This document shows, in pieces, positions 16,484 to 25,176 of a stretch of 64,000 nucleotides of DNA (the first letter of the stretch is position 1; the number at the start of each line of letters is the position of its first letter). The stretch comes from Streptomyces spirodelae (lineage in GTDB: Bacteria; Actinomycetota; Actinomycetes; Streptomycetales; Streptomycetaceae). The notes under the pieces are model-generated. The model made no database searches. It was not told the origin of the DNA and saw only the letters and a list, made by a program, of their open reading frames with translations. Position numbers and translations under genes: made by a program. Where the stretch lies: contig NZ_JAFFZN010000034.1 of NCBI RefSeq assembly GCF_017676385.1, forward strand, positions 18,406 through 82,405. The letters run 5' to 3'.

Positions 16484-17700
16484 CACACACCGAAGGTTCC
16501 GAGCGGCGCCCGGACAGCCCCAGCCTGGAGCGCGCCCGGGCGCTGCTGGCCGAGCACCCCGTGGTGGACGGCCACAACGACCTGCCGTGGGCGCTGCGCG
16601 AGCAGGCGCGCTACGACCTCGACAAGCTCGACATCGCCGACGACCAGCGCGAGAAGCTCCACACCGACCTGGCACGGCTGCGCGCGGGCGGTGTCGGCGC
16701 GCAGTTCTGGTCCGTCTACGTGCCCGGCGAGCTGACCGGCGACGACGCGGTGAGCGCCACCCTGGAGCAGATCGACGCCGTTCGGCTGCTGGCCGCGCGC
16801 TACCCCGACGACCTCCAGCTGGCCTTCACGGCTCAGGACGTGGAGGCCGCACACGCCCAGCGCCGTATCGCCTCGCTGATGGGCGCCGAGGGCGGGCACT
16901 CCATCAACAACTCGCTGGCCGCGCTGCGCGCGCTCCACCAGCTCGGGGTGCGCTATCTGACGCTCACCCACAACAACTCGCTGGACTGGGCCGACTCGGC
17001 CACCGACGAGCCGCGCGCGGGCGGGCTGAGCCGCTTCGGCGAGGAGGTCGTCCGCGAGATGAACCGGCTGGGCATGCTGGTGGACCTCTCCCATGTGGCG
17101 GCCGAGACGATGCGGGACGCGCTGCGGGTCACCGAGGCGCCCGTGATCTTCTCGCACTCCTCGGCGCGCGCCGTGTGCGACCACCCGCGCAACATCCCCG
17201 ACGACGTGCTCGCCCAGCTCCCGGCCAACGGCGGGGTGGCGATGGCGACCTTCGTACCGAAGTTCATCCTTCCCGAGGCGGTGGCCTGGACCCGGGCCGC
17301 GGACGAGAACATGCGTGCGCACGGCCTGGACCACCTGGACCTCAGCGACGAAGGCCGCAAGGTGCAGCGCGAGTTCGAGAAGGCCAACCCGCGCCCTGTC
17401 CCGGACGCCGCGACGGTCGCCGACCACCTCGACCACATGCGCGAGGTCGCCGGCGTCGACCACATCGGCATCGGCGGCGACTACGACGGCACCGCCTTCA
17501 CCCCCGCCCAGCTGGAGGATGTCTCCGGCTACCCGCACCTGGTGGCCGAACTGCTGGACCGCAACTGGTCCGAGGCCGACCTGGCGAAGCTGACGTGGTC
17601 CAACGCGCTGCGGGTGCTGCGTGAGGCGGAGGAGGTGGCCCGCACGCTGCAGACGCAGCGCGGGCCCTCGATCGCCACGATCGGGCAGCTGGACGGCTGA
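16480..17700 (+). CDS. Membrane dipeptidase family (M19) zinc dipeptidase
   Basis: 406 residues; the GTG start overlaps the purE stop (GTGA). Renal-dipeptidase family motifs are present: VVDGHNDLPW (HxD metal pair), the GAEGGHSI bridging Glu, DLSHVA and FSHSSARAVC with metal or substrate histidines, and the IGIGGDYDG strand. These enzymes hydrolyse dipeptides, often with a D-residue or dehydro-residue at the C-side. There is no signal peptide or lipobox, so it is cytoplasmic despite the family name. Coupling to purEK is a conserved Streptomyces arrangement as I recall; no functional link is evident. Confidence 0.92.
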   Translation: MTHTEGSERRPDSPSLERARALLAEHPVVDGHNDLPWALREQARYDLDKLDIADDQREKLHTDLARLRAGGVGAQFWSVYVPGELTGDDAVSATLEQIDAVRLLAARYPDDLQLAFTAQDVEAAHAQRRIASLMGAEGGHSINNSLAALRALHQLGVRYLTLTHNNSLDWADSATDEPRAGGLSRFGEEVVREMNRLGMLVDLSHVAAETMRDALRVTEAPVIFSHSSARAVCDHPRNIPDDVLAQLPANGGVAMATFVPKFILPEAVAWTRAADENMRAHGLDHLDLSDEGRKVQREFEKANPRPVPDAATVADHLDHMREVAGVDHIGIGGDYDGTAFTPAQLEDVSGYPHLVAELLDRNWSEADLAKLTWSNALRVLREAEEVARTLQTQRGPSIATIGQLDG

Positions 17701-17826
17701 CCCGGCGTCAATTCCCCCTGGGGAGCGGGCCCGAGGCGGCGGGCCCCGGAGCGGCGAGCGGTCTTGACCACGCCCCCGGGGCCCGCGAGCATCAGCGGGC
17801 CCGTCCCTCGTGTCCAGGGAGGACCA

Positions 17827-20800
17827 TTGGCCACCTCGGAATCGTCCGGCTCGCACACCACCTCGGAAAACGTCACCTCCTCACCTGGTGATGTTCCCAG
17901 CGCCCTCGCCCGTCGCCGGCTCCTCCAGGCATCGGCCGCCGCGGGCGGCGCACTCGCTGTGGGAGGCACAGCCCTCACCGCACCGGCCGCCGCCGCACCT
18001 GCTCAGGCCACCGACCTCGCCCAGGCCGGAACCAAGGCCCGTACCGTCACCTTCTCCGCCGCCACGAACGGCGCTGCCACCCTGGTGCCCGGCGCCGACC
18101 GAGTGATCGCGGAGATGCAGAACACCCTCTGGTCCATCCCCCGTTCGGGTGGCAAGGCGCGGCCGCTCACCGTCCCCGTGCTGGAACCGACCCGCCCGGT
18201 GCTCGCCCCCGACGGCAAGACGGTCGCCGTCTGCGCCTACCACGGCGGCGGCTTCCACATCTGGACCCTCCGCCCGGACGGCTCAGGGCTGGAGCAGCGC
18301 ACCGACGGGCCCTGGGACGACCGCGGCCCGGCCTGGTCACCGGACGGCACCCGGATCGCGTTCGCCTCCGAACGCGAAGGCGACCCGGTCAAGGGCAGCC
18401 CGTACCGCATCTGGGTGCTGGACGTGCGCAGTGGCGAACTCACCCGCCTCACCGGCCGCAAGGGACAGGGCGGTCCGCTCCAGGACGGCGACTGGGAGGA
18501 CTTCGACCCGGCCTGGTCACCGGACGGCGAGCGCGTGCTGTGCGTACGCGGCACCGTGACCGAGGGGGAGCGCGGCCCCCAGCTCGATGCGCGCACCCTG
18601 GTGTCGGTCGCCGCGGACGGCTCCGGCGACGTCCGTACCGAGCACGAGGACAGCACCGAGGGCGTGTCGCTGATGACGCCCGCCGTCTCGCCCTCAGGGA
18701 AGGTCGCCTACCTGCGCACCACCGCGGCGCCCAAGGCGTCCTGCACGCTGGTCGTCGAGGGGAAGCCCGTACGGATCGAGGGCGATCTGGCGCCGGTGCC
18801 GCCCCGCTGGACCGACCGCGAGACGCTGCTGCTGACCGTCTCCGGCACCTTCCGACTGCTGCGTCCGGCCCGGCCGGAGTCCCACGAGCGCATCCCCTTC
18901 ACCGCCGAACTGGCCACCCGGCGCCCCCGCTACCGCGTCAAGGACTACGGTTTCGAGTCACCGGGCAGCCACCCCGTGCGCGGTGTGCAGCAGCCCGTCC
19001 TCTCCCCGGACGGCGAGCACGTCGCCTATGTCGCACTCAACGCGCTGTGGCTGGCCCGTACCGACGGCCGGGGGCGGCCCCGCAAGCTCGTCCAGGCGTC
19101 CGAGTCCCGCTACATCTGCGCGCCCTCCTTCACCCGGGACGGCGAAGCGCTGCTCTACAGCGACGACCGCGACGGCCTGCTGGCCGTACGCCGCAGAGAA
19201 CTCGACTCCGGCCAGGAGAAGGAACTCGCAGGGGGCGGCCGCGTCTTCGGCGTGCTCTCCCCGGACGGCGACAAGCTGGCGTGCCTGGACATGGCGGGCA
19301 ACCTGCTCGTCAAGGACCTGGACAGCGGCCGGGAACGCACCCTGGCCGGGCCGCTGGGCGGGGGCGGCCTTCCGGGCCCGCCCACCTGGTCACCGGACGG
19401 CCGCCATCTCGCGCTGTGCGACCGCAACCGGCTCAACTACCGCTTCCGCGAGGGCTACAACCTCATCCGGGTCCTGGAGACGGACAGCGGCGCGGAAGCG
19501 CTGTACCCGCTCGCACCGCACGCCTCGCTCGCCGACCGCTACGCCTCAGGGCCGGTCTGGTCGCCCGACGGGAAGTGGATGGCCGCCGTGTCCGAGTCGG
19601 CCCTGTGGGTGCTGCCCGTGGGCGGTGACGGCAGCCCGGCGGGCAAGGCGCGCCGGCTCTCCGACGAGAGCGCCGACCACCCGTCCTGGTCCGGCGACTC
19701 CTCCGCCCTGCTGTACCTGTCGGCGGGCAGACTGCGGCTGCGCCGGGTGGAGGACGGAAAGCCGGGGAAGGCGCGCACCGTCCGGCTGGGGATGTCCTGG
19801 CGGCGGCCCGCGCCCAAGCAGACCGTGGTGCACGCAGGACGGCTGTGGGACGGCACAGGGGAGGGCGTACGCGAGGACGTCGATCTGGTGCTGCGGGACG
19901 GCCGGATCGCCGAGATCGCCCCGCACCGCTCAGGGCGCCGCGCCGAGCGCCGACTGGACGCCTCCGGGCTGACCGTCCTGCCGGGCCTGTGGGACACCCA
20001 TACGCACCCCTGGCAGACCACGTACGGCGGCAGGCAGACGGTCACCCAGCTCGCCTACGGCATCACCACGGCGGTCTCCTTCGGCGGCTTCGCCTACGAA
20101 CAGGCCAGACTGCGCGAGGCGGTGGCGGCCGGACAGCTCGCCGGCCCCAGACTGCTGGCCACCGGCGAACTGCTGGACGGCGCACGCGTCGCCTACAGCA
20201 TGGGCAGGGCGCACCGTACGGAAGCGGGGCTGCGCCGCTCCCTGGAGCGCGGCGGCGCACTCGACTGGGACTTCGTCAAGACGTATGTACGCGCGCCCGC
20301 CACTGCGATGCGCCAAGCGGCGCAGTACGCGCACGAAGAGCTCGGCGTCCGCTCCGGCAGCCACCTGTGCACCCCGGGCGTACAGATCGGCCAGGACCTG
20401 ACGACGCACCTCCAGGCCACCCAGCGGCTGGAGTTCGGCCACGCCACGACCGCGACCGGGCACGCCTACGAGGACCTCGCCGGCATCTACTCGACGCCGG
20501 GCGACTTCCACCTCGTCGCCACGCCCTTCACCGCGCTCCCGCTGCTGGGCGCACACCCGGAGCTGGCCGAGGACGAGCGGGTGACCCGGCTGCTGCCGCC
20601 GTGGGACGTGCAGGCCGTACGCCAGTCGGCGGCCACCCCGCCCACCGAGGACCAGCTGGCCACGCTCGATGTGGAGACGGCCGTCTACCGCCGCGTTCTG
20701 GCGGCGGGCGGCCTCGTGGCGCTCGGCACCGACCAGCCCCTGGTGCCGATCGGCCTCCACCTCCACCTGGCGCTCCGGGCCCTGCACCGCGCGGGGCTCA

Positions 20801-21114
20801 AGCCGCACGAGGCGCTGCGTACGGTCACCGTGCTGCCCGCCAGGGCGTTCGGCGCCGAGCGCGAACTGGGCACCGTGGAGGAGGGCAAGCTGGCCGACCT
20901 CACCCTGGTGGACGGCGACCCGCTGACCGACTTCGACTCACTGGTGCGCACGGTGACGGTGGTCCGCGGTGGCGTCCCGTATGAGCAGAAGGACCTGATC
21001 GACGCCTACAGCAGCGACACGCGGCTGCGCGCCCAGGAGAGCGGACAGGAAGCACACTGGCGGCAGGTGAGCCGCCAGCTGCGCCGGGACGGCTGCTGCG
21101 ACATGGGGCACTGA
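17827..21114 (+). CDS. Tat-exported amidohydrolase fused to a TolB-like beta-propeller
   Basis: 1095 residues from the TTG at 17827, chosen for the AGGGAGGA ribosome site 4 nt before it; the TTG at 17764 would add 21 residues. A twin-arginine signal (ARRRLLQASAAAGGALAVGG) points to folded export. Residues ~60-650 carry at least six WD40-like PD40 blades, each with W/L-SPDG (for example WSPDGTRIAFASE, LSPDGEHVAYVA). The C-terminal ~400 residues are a metal-dependent amidohydrolase with LWDTHTHPWQ (HxH), histidines in SHLCTPG and FGHATT, and the metal Asp in LGTDQPLVP. The family hydrolyses cyclic amides, peptides or imidazolone-like substrates. The substrate here is unknown; the propeller may gate access. 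Confidence 0.88.
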   Translation: MATSESSGSHTTSENVTSSPGDVPSALARRRLLQASAAAGGALAVGGTALTAPAAAAPAQATDLAQAGTKARTVTFSAATNGAATLVPGADRVIAEMQNTLWSIPRSGGKARPLTVPVLEPTRPVLAPDGKTVAVCAYHGGGFHIWTLRPDGSGLEQRTDGPWDDRGPAWSPDGTRIAFASEREGDPVKGSPYRIWVLDVRSGELTRLTGRKGQGGPLQDGDWEDFDPAWSPDGERVLCVRGTVTEGERGPQLDARTLVSVAADGSGDVRTEHEDSTEGVSLMTPAVSPSGKVAYLRTTAAPKASCTLVVEGKPVRIEGDLAPVPPRWTDRETLLLTVSGTFRLLRPARPESHERIPFTAELATRRPRYRVKDYGFESPGSHPVRGVQQPVLSPDGEHVAYVALNALWLARTDGRGRPRKLVQASESRYICAPSFTRDGEALLYSDDRDGLLAVRRRELDSGQEKELAGGGRVFGVLSPDGDKLACLDMAGNLLVKDLDSGRERTLAGPLGGGGLPGPPTWSPDGRHLALCDRNRLNYRFREGYNLIRVLETDSGAEALYPLAPHASLADRYASGPVWSPDGKWMAAVSESALWVLPVGGDGSPAGKARRLSDESADHPSWSGDSSALLYLSAGRLRLRRVEDGKPGKARTVRLGMSWRRPAPKQTVVHAGRLWDGTGEGVREDVDLVLRDGRIAEIAPHRSGRRAERRLDASGLTVLPGLWDTHTHPWQTTYGGRQTVTQLAYGITTAVSFGGFAYEQARLREAVAAGQLAGPRLLATGELLDGARVAYSMGRAHRTEAGLRRSLERGGALDWDFVKTYVRAPATAMRQAAQYAHEELGVRSGSHLCTPGVQIGQDLTTHLQATQRLEFGHATTATGHAYEDLAGIYSTPGDFHLVATPFTALPLLGAHPELAEDERVTRLLPPWDVQAVRQSAATPPTEDQLATLDVETAVYRRVLAAGGLVALGTDQPLVPIGLHLHLALRALHRAGLKPHEALRTVTVLPARAFGAERELGTVEEGKLADLTLVDGDPLTDFDSLVRTVTVVRGGVPYEQKDLIDAYSSDTRLRAQESGQEAHWRQVSRQLRRDGCCDMGH

Positions 21115-21129
21115 GTCACCGGCACACGT

Positions 21130-21161
21130 GAGGGGCCGGCGTCCCAGGACGCCGGCCCCTC
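21130..21161. terminator. Bidirectional terminator
   Basis: A perfect 15-bp stem (GAGGGGCCGGCGTCC and its complement) with a 2-nt loop between the convergent ends of the amidohydrolase and the acyl-CoA dehydrogenase. Confidence 0.85.
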
Positions 21162-21184
21162 ATCGCCGTTCTCCGTACGCTCTC

Positions 21185-22351
21185 CTACGGCAGGTTCCGC
21201 GCCATCACGATGCGCTGCACCTGGTTGGTGCCCTCGTAGATCTGCGTGATCTTCGCGTCCCGCATCATCCGCTCGACCGGGTAGTCCCGCGTGTAGCCGT
21301 AGCCGCCGAGCAGCTGGACGGCGTCCGTGGTGATCTCCATGGCGGCGTCCGAGGCGTAGCACTTGGCGGCTGCGCCGAAGAAGGTCAGGTCCTCCTTCTC
21401 GCTGCCCTCGGACACCCGCTCGGAGCGCGCGGCGGCCGCGTAGGTCAGCTGCCGGGCCGCCTCGATCTTCATGGCCATGTCGGCGAGCATGAACTGCACG
21501 CCCTGGAAGTCGCCGATCGGCTTGCCGAACTGCTTGCGCTCCTGCACATACCCCTTCGCGTAGTCCAGGGCGCCCTGCGCGATACCGAGGGCCTGCGCGG
21601 CGATGGTGATACGGGTGTGGTCCAGGGTCTTCATCGCGGTGGCGAAGCCGGTGCCCTCGGCGCCGATCATCCGGTCGGCCGGGATGCGCACGTTGTCCAG
21701 GTAGACCTCGCGGGTGGGCGAGCCCTTGATGCCCAGCTTCTTCTCCGGGGCGCCGAAGGAGACTCCCTCGTCGTCCTTCTCCACCACGAAGGCGGAGATG
21801 CCCTTGGTGCGCTTGTCCGGGTCGGTGACGGCCATCACCGTGTAGTAGTCGGAGACGCCGGCGTTGGTGATCCACCGCTTGACGCCGTTGAGCACCCAGT
21901 GGTCCCCGTCGCGTACGGCCTTGGTCTTCATCCCGCCCGCGTCCGAACCGGCGTCCGGCTCGCTCAGGCAGTACGAGAACATCCCGTCGCCCTTGGCGAG
22001 CGGTGTCAGATACCGCTTCTTCAGCTCCTCCGAGGCGGAGAGGATCACCGGGAGCGAGCCGAGCTTGTTGACGGCCGGGATGAGCGAGGAGGAGCCGCAC
22101 ACCCGGGCGACCTCCTCGATGACGATGACGGTGGCCAGCGCGTCGGCGCCCGCGCCCCCGTACGCCTCCGGCACGTGCACCGCGTGCAGATCGTTGGCCA
22201 CCAGCGCGTCCAGCGCCTCCTGCGGGAACCGTGCCTCCTCGTCCACCTCGGCGGCGTACGGCGCGATCTTCGCCTCGGCGAGCGCGCGCACCGAGTCGCG
22301 GAGCATCTCGTGCTCCTCGGACGGCCGGTAGAGGTCGAAATCAGACGCCAA
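21185..22351 (-). CDS. Acyl-CoA dehydrogenase
   Basis: 388 residues, full length. FAD-dependent oxidation of acyl-CoA to enoyl-CoA in fatty-acid or branched-chain catabolism. Seen: the substrate/FAD segment FSYCLSEPDAGSD, the RITIAAQALGIAQGAL helix, QLLGGYGYTRDYPVERMMRD, and catalytic Glu in IYEGTNQVQRIVMAR, which is in the position used by short- and medium-chain enzymes. It starts with TTG at 22351, preceded by AAAGGAGTGAG. Upstream, TTACCGTTAAGTAA (22426-22439) may be an operator. It is divergent from ugd. Chain-length preference cannot be read from sequence alone. Confidence 0.95.
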   Translation of the reverse strand: MASDFDLYRPSEEHEMLRDSVRALAEAKIAPYAAEVDEEARFPQEALDALVANDLHAVHVPEAYGGAGADALATVIVIEEVARVCGSSSLIPAVNKLGSLPVILSASEELKKRYLTPLAKGDGMFSYCLSEPDAGSDAGGMKTKAVRDGDHWVLNGVKRWITNAGVSDYYTVMAVTDPDKRTKGISAFVVEKDDEGVSFGAPEKKLGIKGSPTREVYLDNVRIPADRMIGAEGTGFATAMKTLDHTRITIAAQALGIAQGALDYAKGYVQERKQFGKPIGDFQGVQFMLADMAMKIEAARQLTYAAAARSERVSEGSEKEDLTFFGAAAKCYASDAAMEITTDAVQLLGGYGYTRDYPVERMMRDAKITQIYEGTNQVQRIVMARNLP

Positions 22352-22425
22352 GGTGTCTCACTCCTTTGAGAGCATGCGGAATGCCTGGGGTGCTGTGGTG
22401 GATCGCCGGTTGCCTGGCCTGCTAA

Positions 22426-22439
22426 TTACCGTTAAGTAA
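22426..22439. promoter_or_regulatory. Candidate operator, TTAC-N6-GTAA
   Basis: TTACCGTTAAGTAA stands out as an AT-rich partial palindrome in the 195-bp region between the divergent acyl-CoA dehydrogenase and UDP-glucose dehydrogenase genes, 75 nt upstream of the former. Confidence 0.35.
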
Positions 22440-22481
22440 CACCGATTTTAGTGGCGGATGCCTCCCTGGGGGTACGTGAGG

Positions 22482-22509
22482 TTCACGACAGGAGACGCCC
22501 CGTTATGCT
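22482..22509 (+). promoter_or_regulatory. Promoter for UDP-glucose dehydrogenase
   Basis: TTCACG at 22482-22487, a 16-bp spacer, then TATGCT at 22504-22509, a vegetative-type pair. Transcription would start near 22516, giving a ~30-nt leader that contains the AAGGAG ribosome site. Confidence 0.5.
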
Positions 22510-22546
22510 CGCGGACAGCGTTCTGCCGTCACAAGGAGCTACCCGC

Positions 22547-23890
22547 ATGGCCTCGCCCAAGATCACCGTGATTGGCCTCGGCTACCTCGGCGCCACCCAC
22601 GCGGCCGCCATGGCCGAGCTGGGCTTCGAGGTGCTGGGGCTCGATGTCGTGCCGGAGAAGATGCGCAAGCTGGAGCAGGGGCAGGCGCCCATGTTCGAGC
22701 CCGGCCTGGAGGAGCTGCTGCGGGCACACGTCGCCGGTGTCGAGGGCTCCACGGGGCGGCTGCGCTTCACCGACTCCTGGGAGGAGATCGGCGCCTTCGG
22801 TGACGTCCACTTCCTGTGCGTCAACACCCCGCAGAAGCACGGCGAGTTCGCTGCCGACATGAGCTACGTGCAGCGTGCTGTCGAGTCGCTGGCGCCGCAC
22901 CTGCACGGGCCCGCGCTGGTCGTCGGAAAGTCCACCGTGCCGGTCGGCAGCGCTGAGCGGCTCGCGGCCCTGATCGCCGAGCTGGCCCCCGCGGGCAAGG
23001 AGGCCGAGCTGGCGTGGAACCCGGAGTTCCTGCGGGAGAGCTTCGCCGTCAAGGACACCCTGCACCCCGACCGCATCGTCGTCGGGACCGACGGGCCGCG
23101 CGGCGAGGAACTGCTGCGCGAGGTCTACGCACGGCCCCTCTCCGAGGGCACCCCGTTCCTGGTCACCGACTTCGCGACGGCCGAGCTGGTGAAGACCTCG
23201 GCGAACTCCTTCCTCGCCACGAAGATCTCCTTCATCAACGCCATGGCCGAGGTCTGCGAGGCCGCCGGGGGCGACGTCGTCAAGCTCGCCGAGGCCATCG
23301 GCCATGACGACCGCATCGGGCACAAGTTCCTCCGCGCCGGAATCGGCTTCGGCGGCGGCTGCCTGCCCAAGGACATCCGCGCCTTCATGGCCCGCGCCGG
23401 CGAACTGGGCGCCTCCGAGGCGCTCACTTTCCTGCGTGAGGTCGACTCCATCAACATGCGCCGCCGCGCCCAGATGGTCGAGCTGGCCCGGGACGCGCTG
23501 GGCGGCGCGCTGCTGGGCAAGCGCATCGCCGTCCTGGGCGCCACCTTCAAGCCCGACTCCGACGACGTACGGGACTCGCCCGCACTCAACGTCGCGGGCC
23601 AGCTCCATCTCCAGGGCGCCCAGGTGACGGTGTACGACCCGAAGGGCATGGGGAACGCGCGCGCAGTCTTCCCCACGCTGGGCTACGCGGACAGCGCCCT
23701 GGACGCCGCCCGGGGGGCCGATGTGGTGCTGCACCTGACCGAGTGGTCCGAGTTCAAGGAGCTCGACCCGGCGAAGCTGGGCGACGTCGTCGCCGCCCGG
23801 CACATTCTCGACGGCCGCAACACGCTGGACCCGACGCTGTGGCGCAAGTCCGGCTGGACCTTCCGCGCCCTGGGCCGCCCCACACTGTGA
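22547..23890 (+). CDS. UDP-glucose 6-dehydrogenase family protein
   Basis: 447 residues from the ATG at 22547, which has AAGGAG at 22533-22538; the longer frame from 22451 would include the promoter. The enzyme oxidises UDP-glucose, or a related UDP-sugar, to the uronate with two NAD. Rossmann start ITVIGLGYLGATHAAAM; active-site Cys in GIGFGGGCLPKDIRAF; catalytic Lys region in TSANSFLATKISFINAM; C-terminal UDP-binding domain with GATFKPDSDDVRDSP. UDP-glucuronate feeds exopolysaccharide or teichuronic-type wall polymers, which suits the cell-envelope genes downstream. UDP-ManNAc dehydrogenase is a less likely alternative. Confidence 0.93.
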   Translation: MASPKITVIGLGYLGATHAAAMAELGFEVLGLDVVPEKMRKLEQGQAPMFEPGLEELLRAHVAGVEGSTGRLRFTDSWEEIGAFGDVHFLCVNTPQKHGEFAADMSYVQRAVESLAPHLHGPALVVGKSTVPVGSAERLAALIAELAPAGKEAELAWNPEFLRESFAVKDTLHPDRIVVGTDGPRGEELLREVYARPLSEGTPFLVTDFATAELVKTSANSFLATKISFINAMAEVCEAAGGDVVKLAEAIGHDDRIGHKFLRAGIGFGGGCLPKDIRAFMARAGELGASEALTFLREVDSINMRRRAQMVELARDALGGALLGKRIAVLGATFKPDSDDVRDSPALNVAGQLHLQGAQVTVYDPKGMGNARAVFPTLGYADSALDAARGADVVLHLTEWSEFKELDPAKLGDVVAARHILDGRNTLDPTLWRKSGWTFRALGRPTL

Positions 23891-23977
23891 CCCCGGCCGC
23901 GGGGTGCTCCCGCCCGCCTCGGGCCTGATGGCAGGCCGCTGTGTGCGGGCCCGCGCGAGACGCCCTGCGGTTTCGGG

Positions 23978-24577
23978 CTATCGAGCGCGCCGCGCGCGGT
24001 AGGCGCGCATCTTCGCGCGGCTTCCGCAGACGGCCATGGTGCACCAGCGGCTGCGTCCGGCCGGGCTGCGGTCGTAGTAGACCCACTGGCAGTCGTGCGT
24101 CTCGCACGCCTTCAGGCGCTGCCAGGTGCCGTCGCTCGCCGCGGTGGCGATCCGGGCGGCGAGGTGGGCGGTGAAAGCGGGCAGGCCCGTCAGGCCGGGC
24201 GCGGCCTCCAGCGCGGCCTCACCCCGCTCGCCGATCCGCAGGACGAGGGGCGCAGCGCCCAGGTGCCGCTCCAGCGTCTCGGCGGTCTGCGCCGCCACGG
24301 CTGCGGCGCCGGTGTGCGCGGCGCCGGTGCGTGCGGCGGCGTCGGCGTGGGCTCCGGCACTGGTATGCGCCAGACAGGCGGCACGCAGGGCTTCGCGGAG
24401 CTCCCTCAGCCCCTCCAGGTCGGGTTTGCCGAGGCCGAATCGCGTCAACCCATGCGTGCTGACGAACCGGGCCAGGCCCTCGGGTCCTGCCAGCTCGTCC
24501 GCACCGGTCTCGATGTCCAGCGTGTTCGCCAACTCCTGCACCAAAAGGAGTGGTTCCGGCGCCTGTCTGTCTCCCAC
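23978..24577 (-). CDS. CGNR zinc-finger transcriptional regulator
   Basis: 199 residues from the GTG at 24577. Residues ~10-100 form the ABATE-type N-terminal domain (LLLVQELANTLDIE), followed by an Ala-rich insert. The C-terminal ~45 residues are a CGNR-type zinc finger: LKACETHDCQWVYYDRSPAGRS then WCTMAVCGSRAKMRAYRAR, with four cysteines. The signature CGNR reads CGSR here. The family is annotated as stress-induced regulators. It is divergent from the VOC gene across a 120-bp region packed with GTTACC elements (24584-24654), which are good candidates for its own operator. Confidence 0.85.
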   Translation of the reverse strand: MGDRQAPEPLLLVQELANTLDIETGADELAGPEGLARFVSTHGLTRFGLGKPDLEGLRELREALRAACLAHTSAGAHADAAARTGAAHTGAAAVAAQTAETLERHLGAAPLVLRIGERGEAALEAAPGLTGLPAFTAHLAARIATAASDGTWQRLKACETHDCQWVYYDRSPAGRSRWCTMAVCGSRAKMRAYRARRAR

Positions 24578-24583
24578 TCTTGT

Positions 24584-24654
24584 GACGTTACCGGTTCTGG
24601 GCCATCATGAGGTAACCCGGGCGTTACCGCTAAAACCTATCTACCGGTAACGTC
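24584..24654. promoter_or_regulatory. Operator cluster of GTTACC elements
   Basis: Three sites in 71 bp: GACGTTACCGG (24584-24594), GGTAAC-CCGGGC-GTTACC (24611-24628, a dyad), and CCGGTAACGTC (24644-24654). The first and last are perfect 11-bp inverted copies of each other, and the middle one is symmetric. The whole array is itself an inverted repeat centred between the two divergent starts. Confidence 0.7.
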
Positions 24655-24697
24655 GGCCGTGGTGGTTCGACGGCGAACAACCGAGAGAGGACACACG

Positions 24698-25081
24698 ATG
24701 GCCATCCCCACGATGGGCGTAGTGGTACTGGACTGTCCCGACCCCGGGCGGCTGGCGGAGTTCTACGCGCAGCTGCTCGGCTGGAAGGTGGACCCGGACA
24801 GCGACAGCCAGTGGACGGAGGTGCTCGACGAGGACGGCCGCAGGCGACTGGCGTTCCAGCGGGCGCCCGGATTCGTCCCGCCGCAGTGGCCGAGCGAGGC
24901 GCACTCCCAGCAGTTCCACCTCGACCTGGACGTGCCGCCGTCGCGGATCGAGGAAGCCGAGCAGGAGGCGCTGGCGCTGGGCGCCCGGCTCGTCCAGGAC
25001 GACGGGGACGGCGCGCGGGACTTCCGCGTCTACCTCGACCCGGCAGGGCACCCCTTCTGCCTGTGTCTGTGCGAGCGCTGA
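24698..25081 (+). CDS. VOC (glyoxalase/dioxygenase fold) protein
   Basis: 127 residues from the ATG at 24698, with a GAGAGAGGA ribosome site. A single vicinal-oxygen-chelate domain of the glyoxalase-like actinobacterial type: MGVVVLDCPDPGRLAEFYAQLLGW at the start and FRVYLDPAGHPFCLCLC at the end. Metal-ligand-like residues include H in HLDLDV. Such proteins can be glyoxalases, dioxygenases or resistance/binding proteins; the sequence does not decide. Divergence from the CGNR regulator across shared operators suggests that the regulator controls it. Confidence 0.85.
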   Translation: MAIPTMGVVVLDCPDPGRLAEFYAQLLGWKVDPDSDSQWTEVLDEDGRRRLAFQRAPGFVPPQWPSEAHSQQFHLDLDVPPSRIEEAEQEALALGARLVQDDGDGARDFRVYLDPAGHPFCLCLCER

Positions 25082-25111
25082 ACGCCGCCAACCCTGCTGA
25101 ACCTCGCACGC

Positions 25112-25155
25112 ACGCATGAGGCCAGGCCCCGCACCCAGGGCCTGGCCTCATGCGT
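25112..25155. terminator. Bidirectional terminator
   Basis: A perfect 18-bp stem (ACGCATGAGGCCAGGCCC and its complement) with an 8-nt loop between the convergent VOC gene and the first LCP gene. Confidence 0.88.
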
Positions 25156-25176
25156 TCGTGCCTCGTGTGTGACGCC

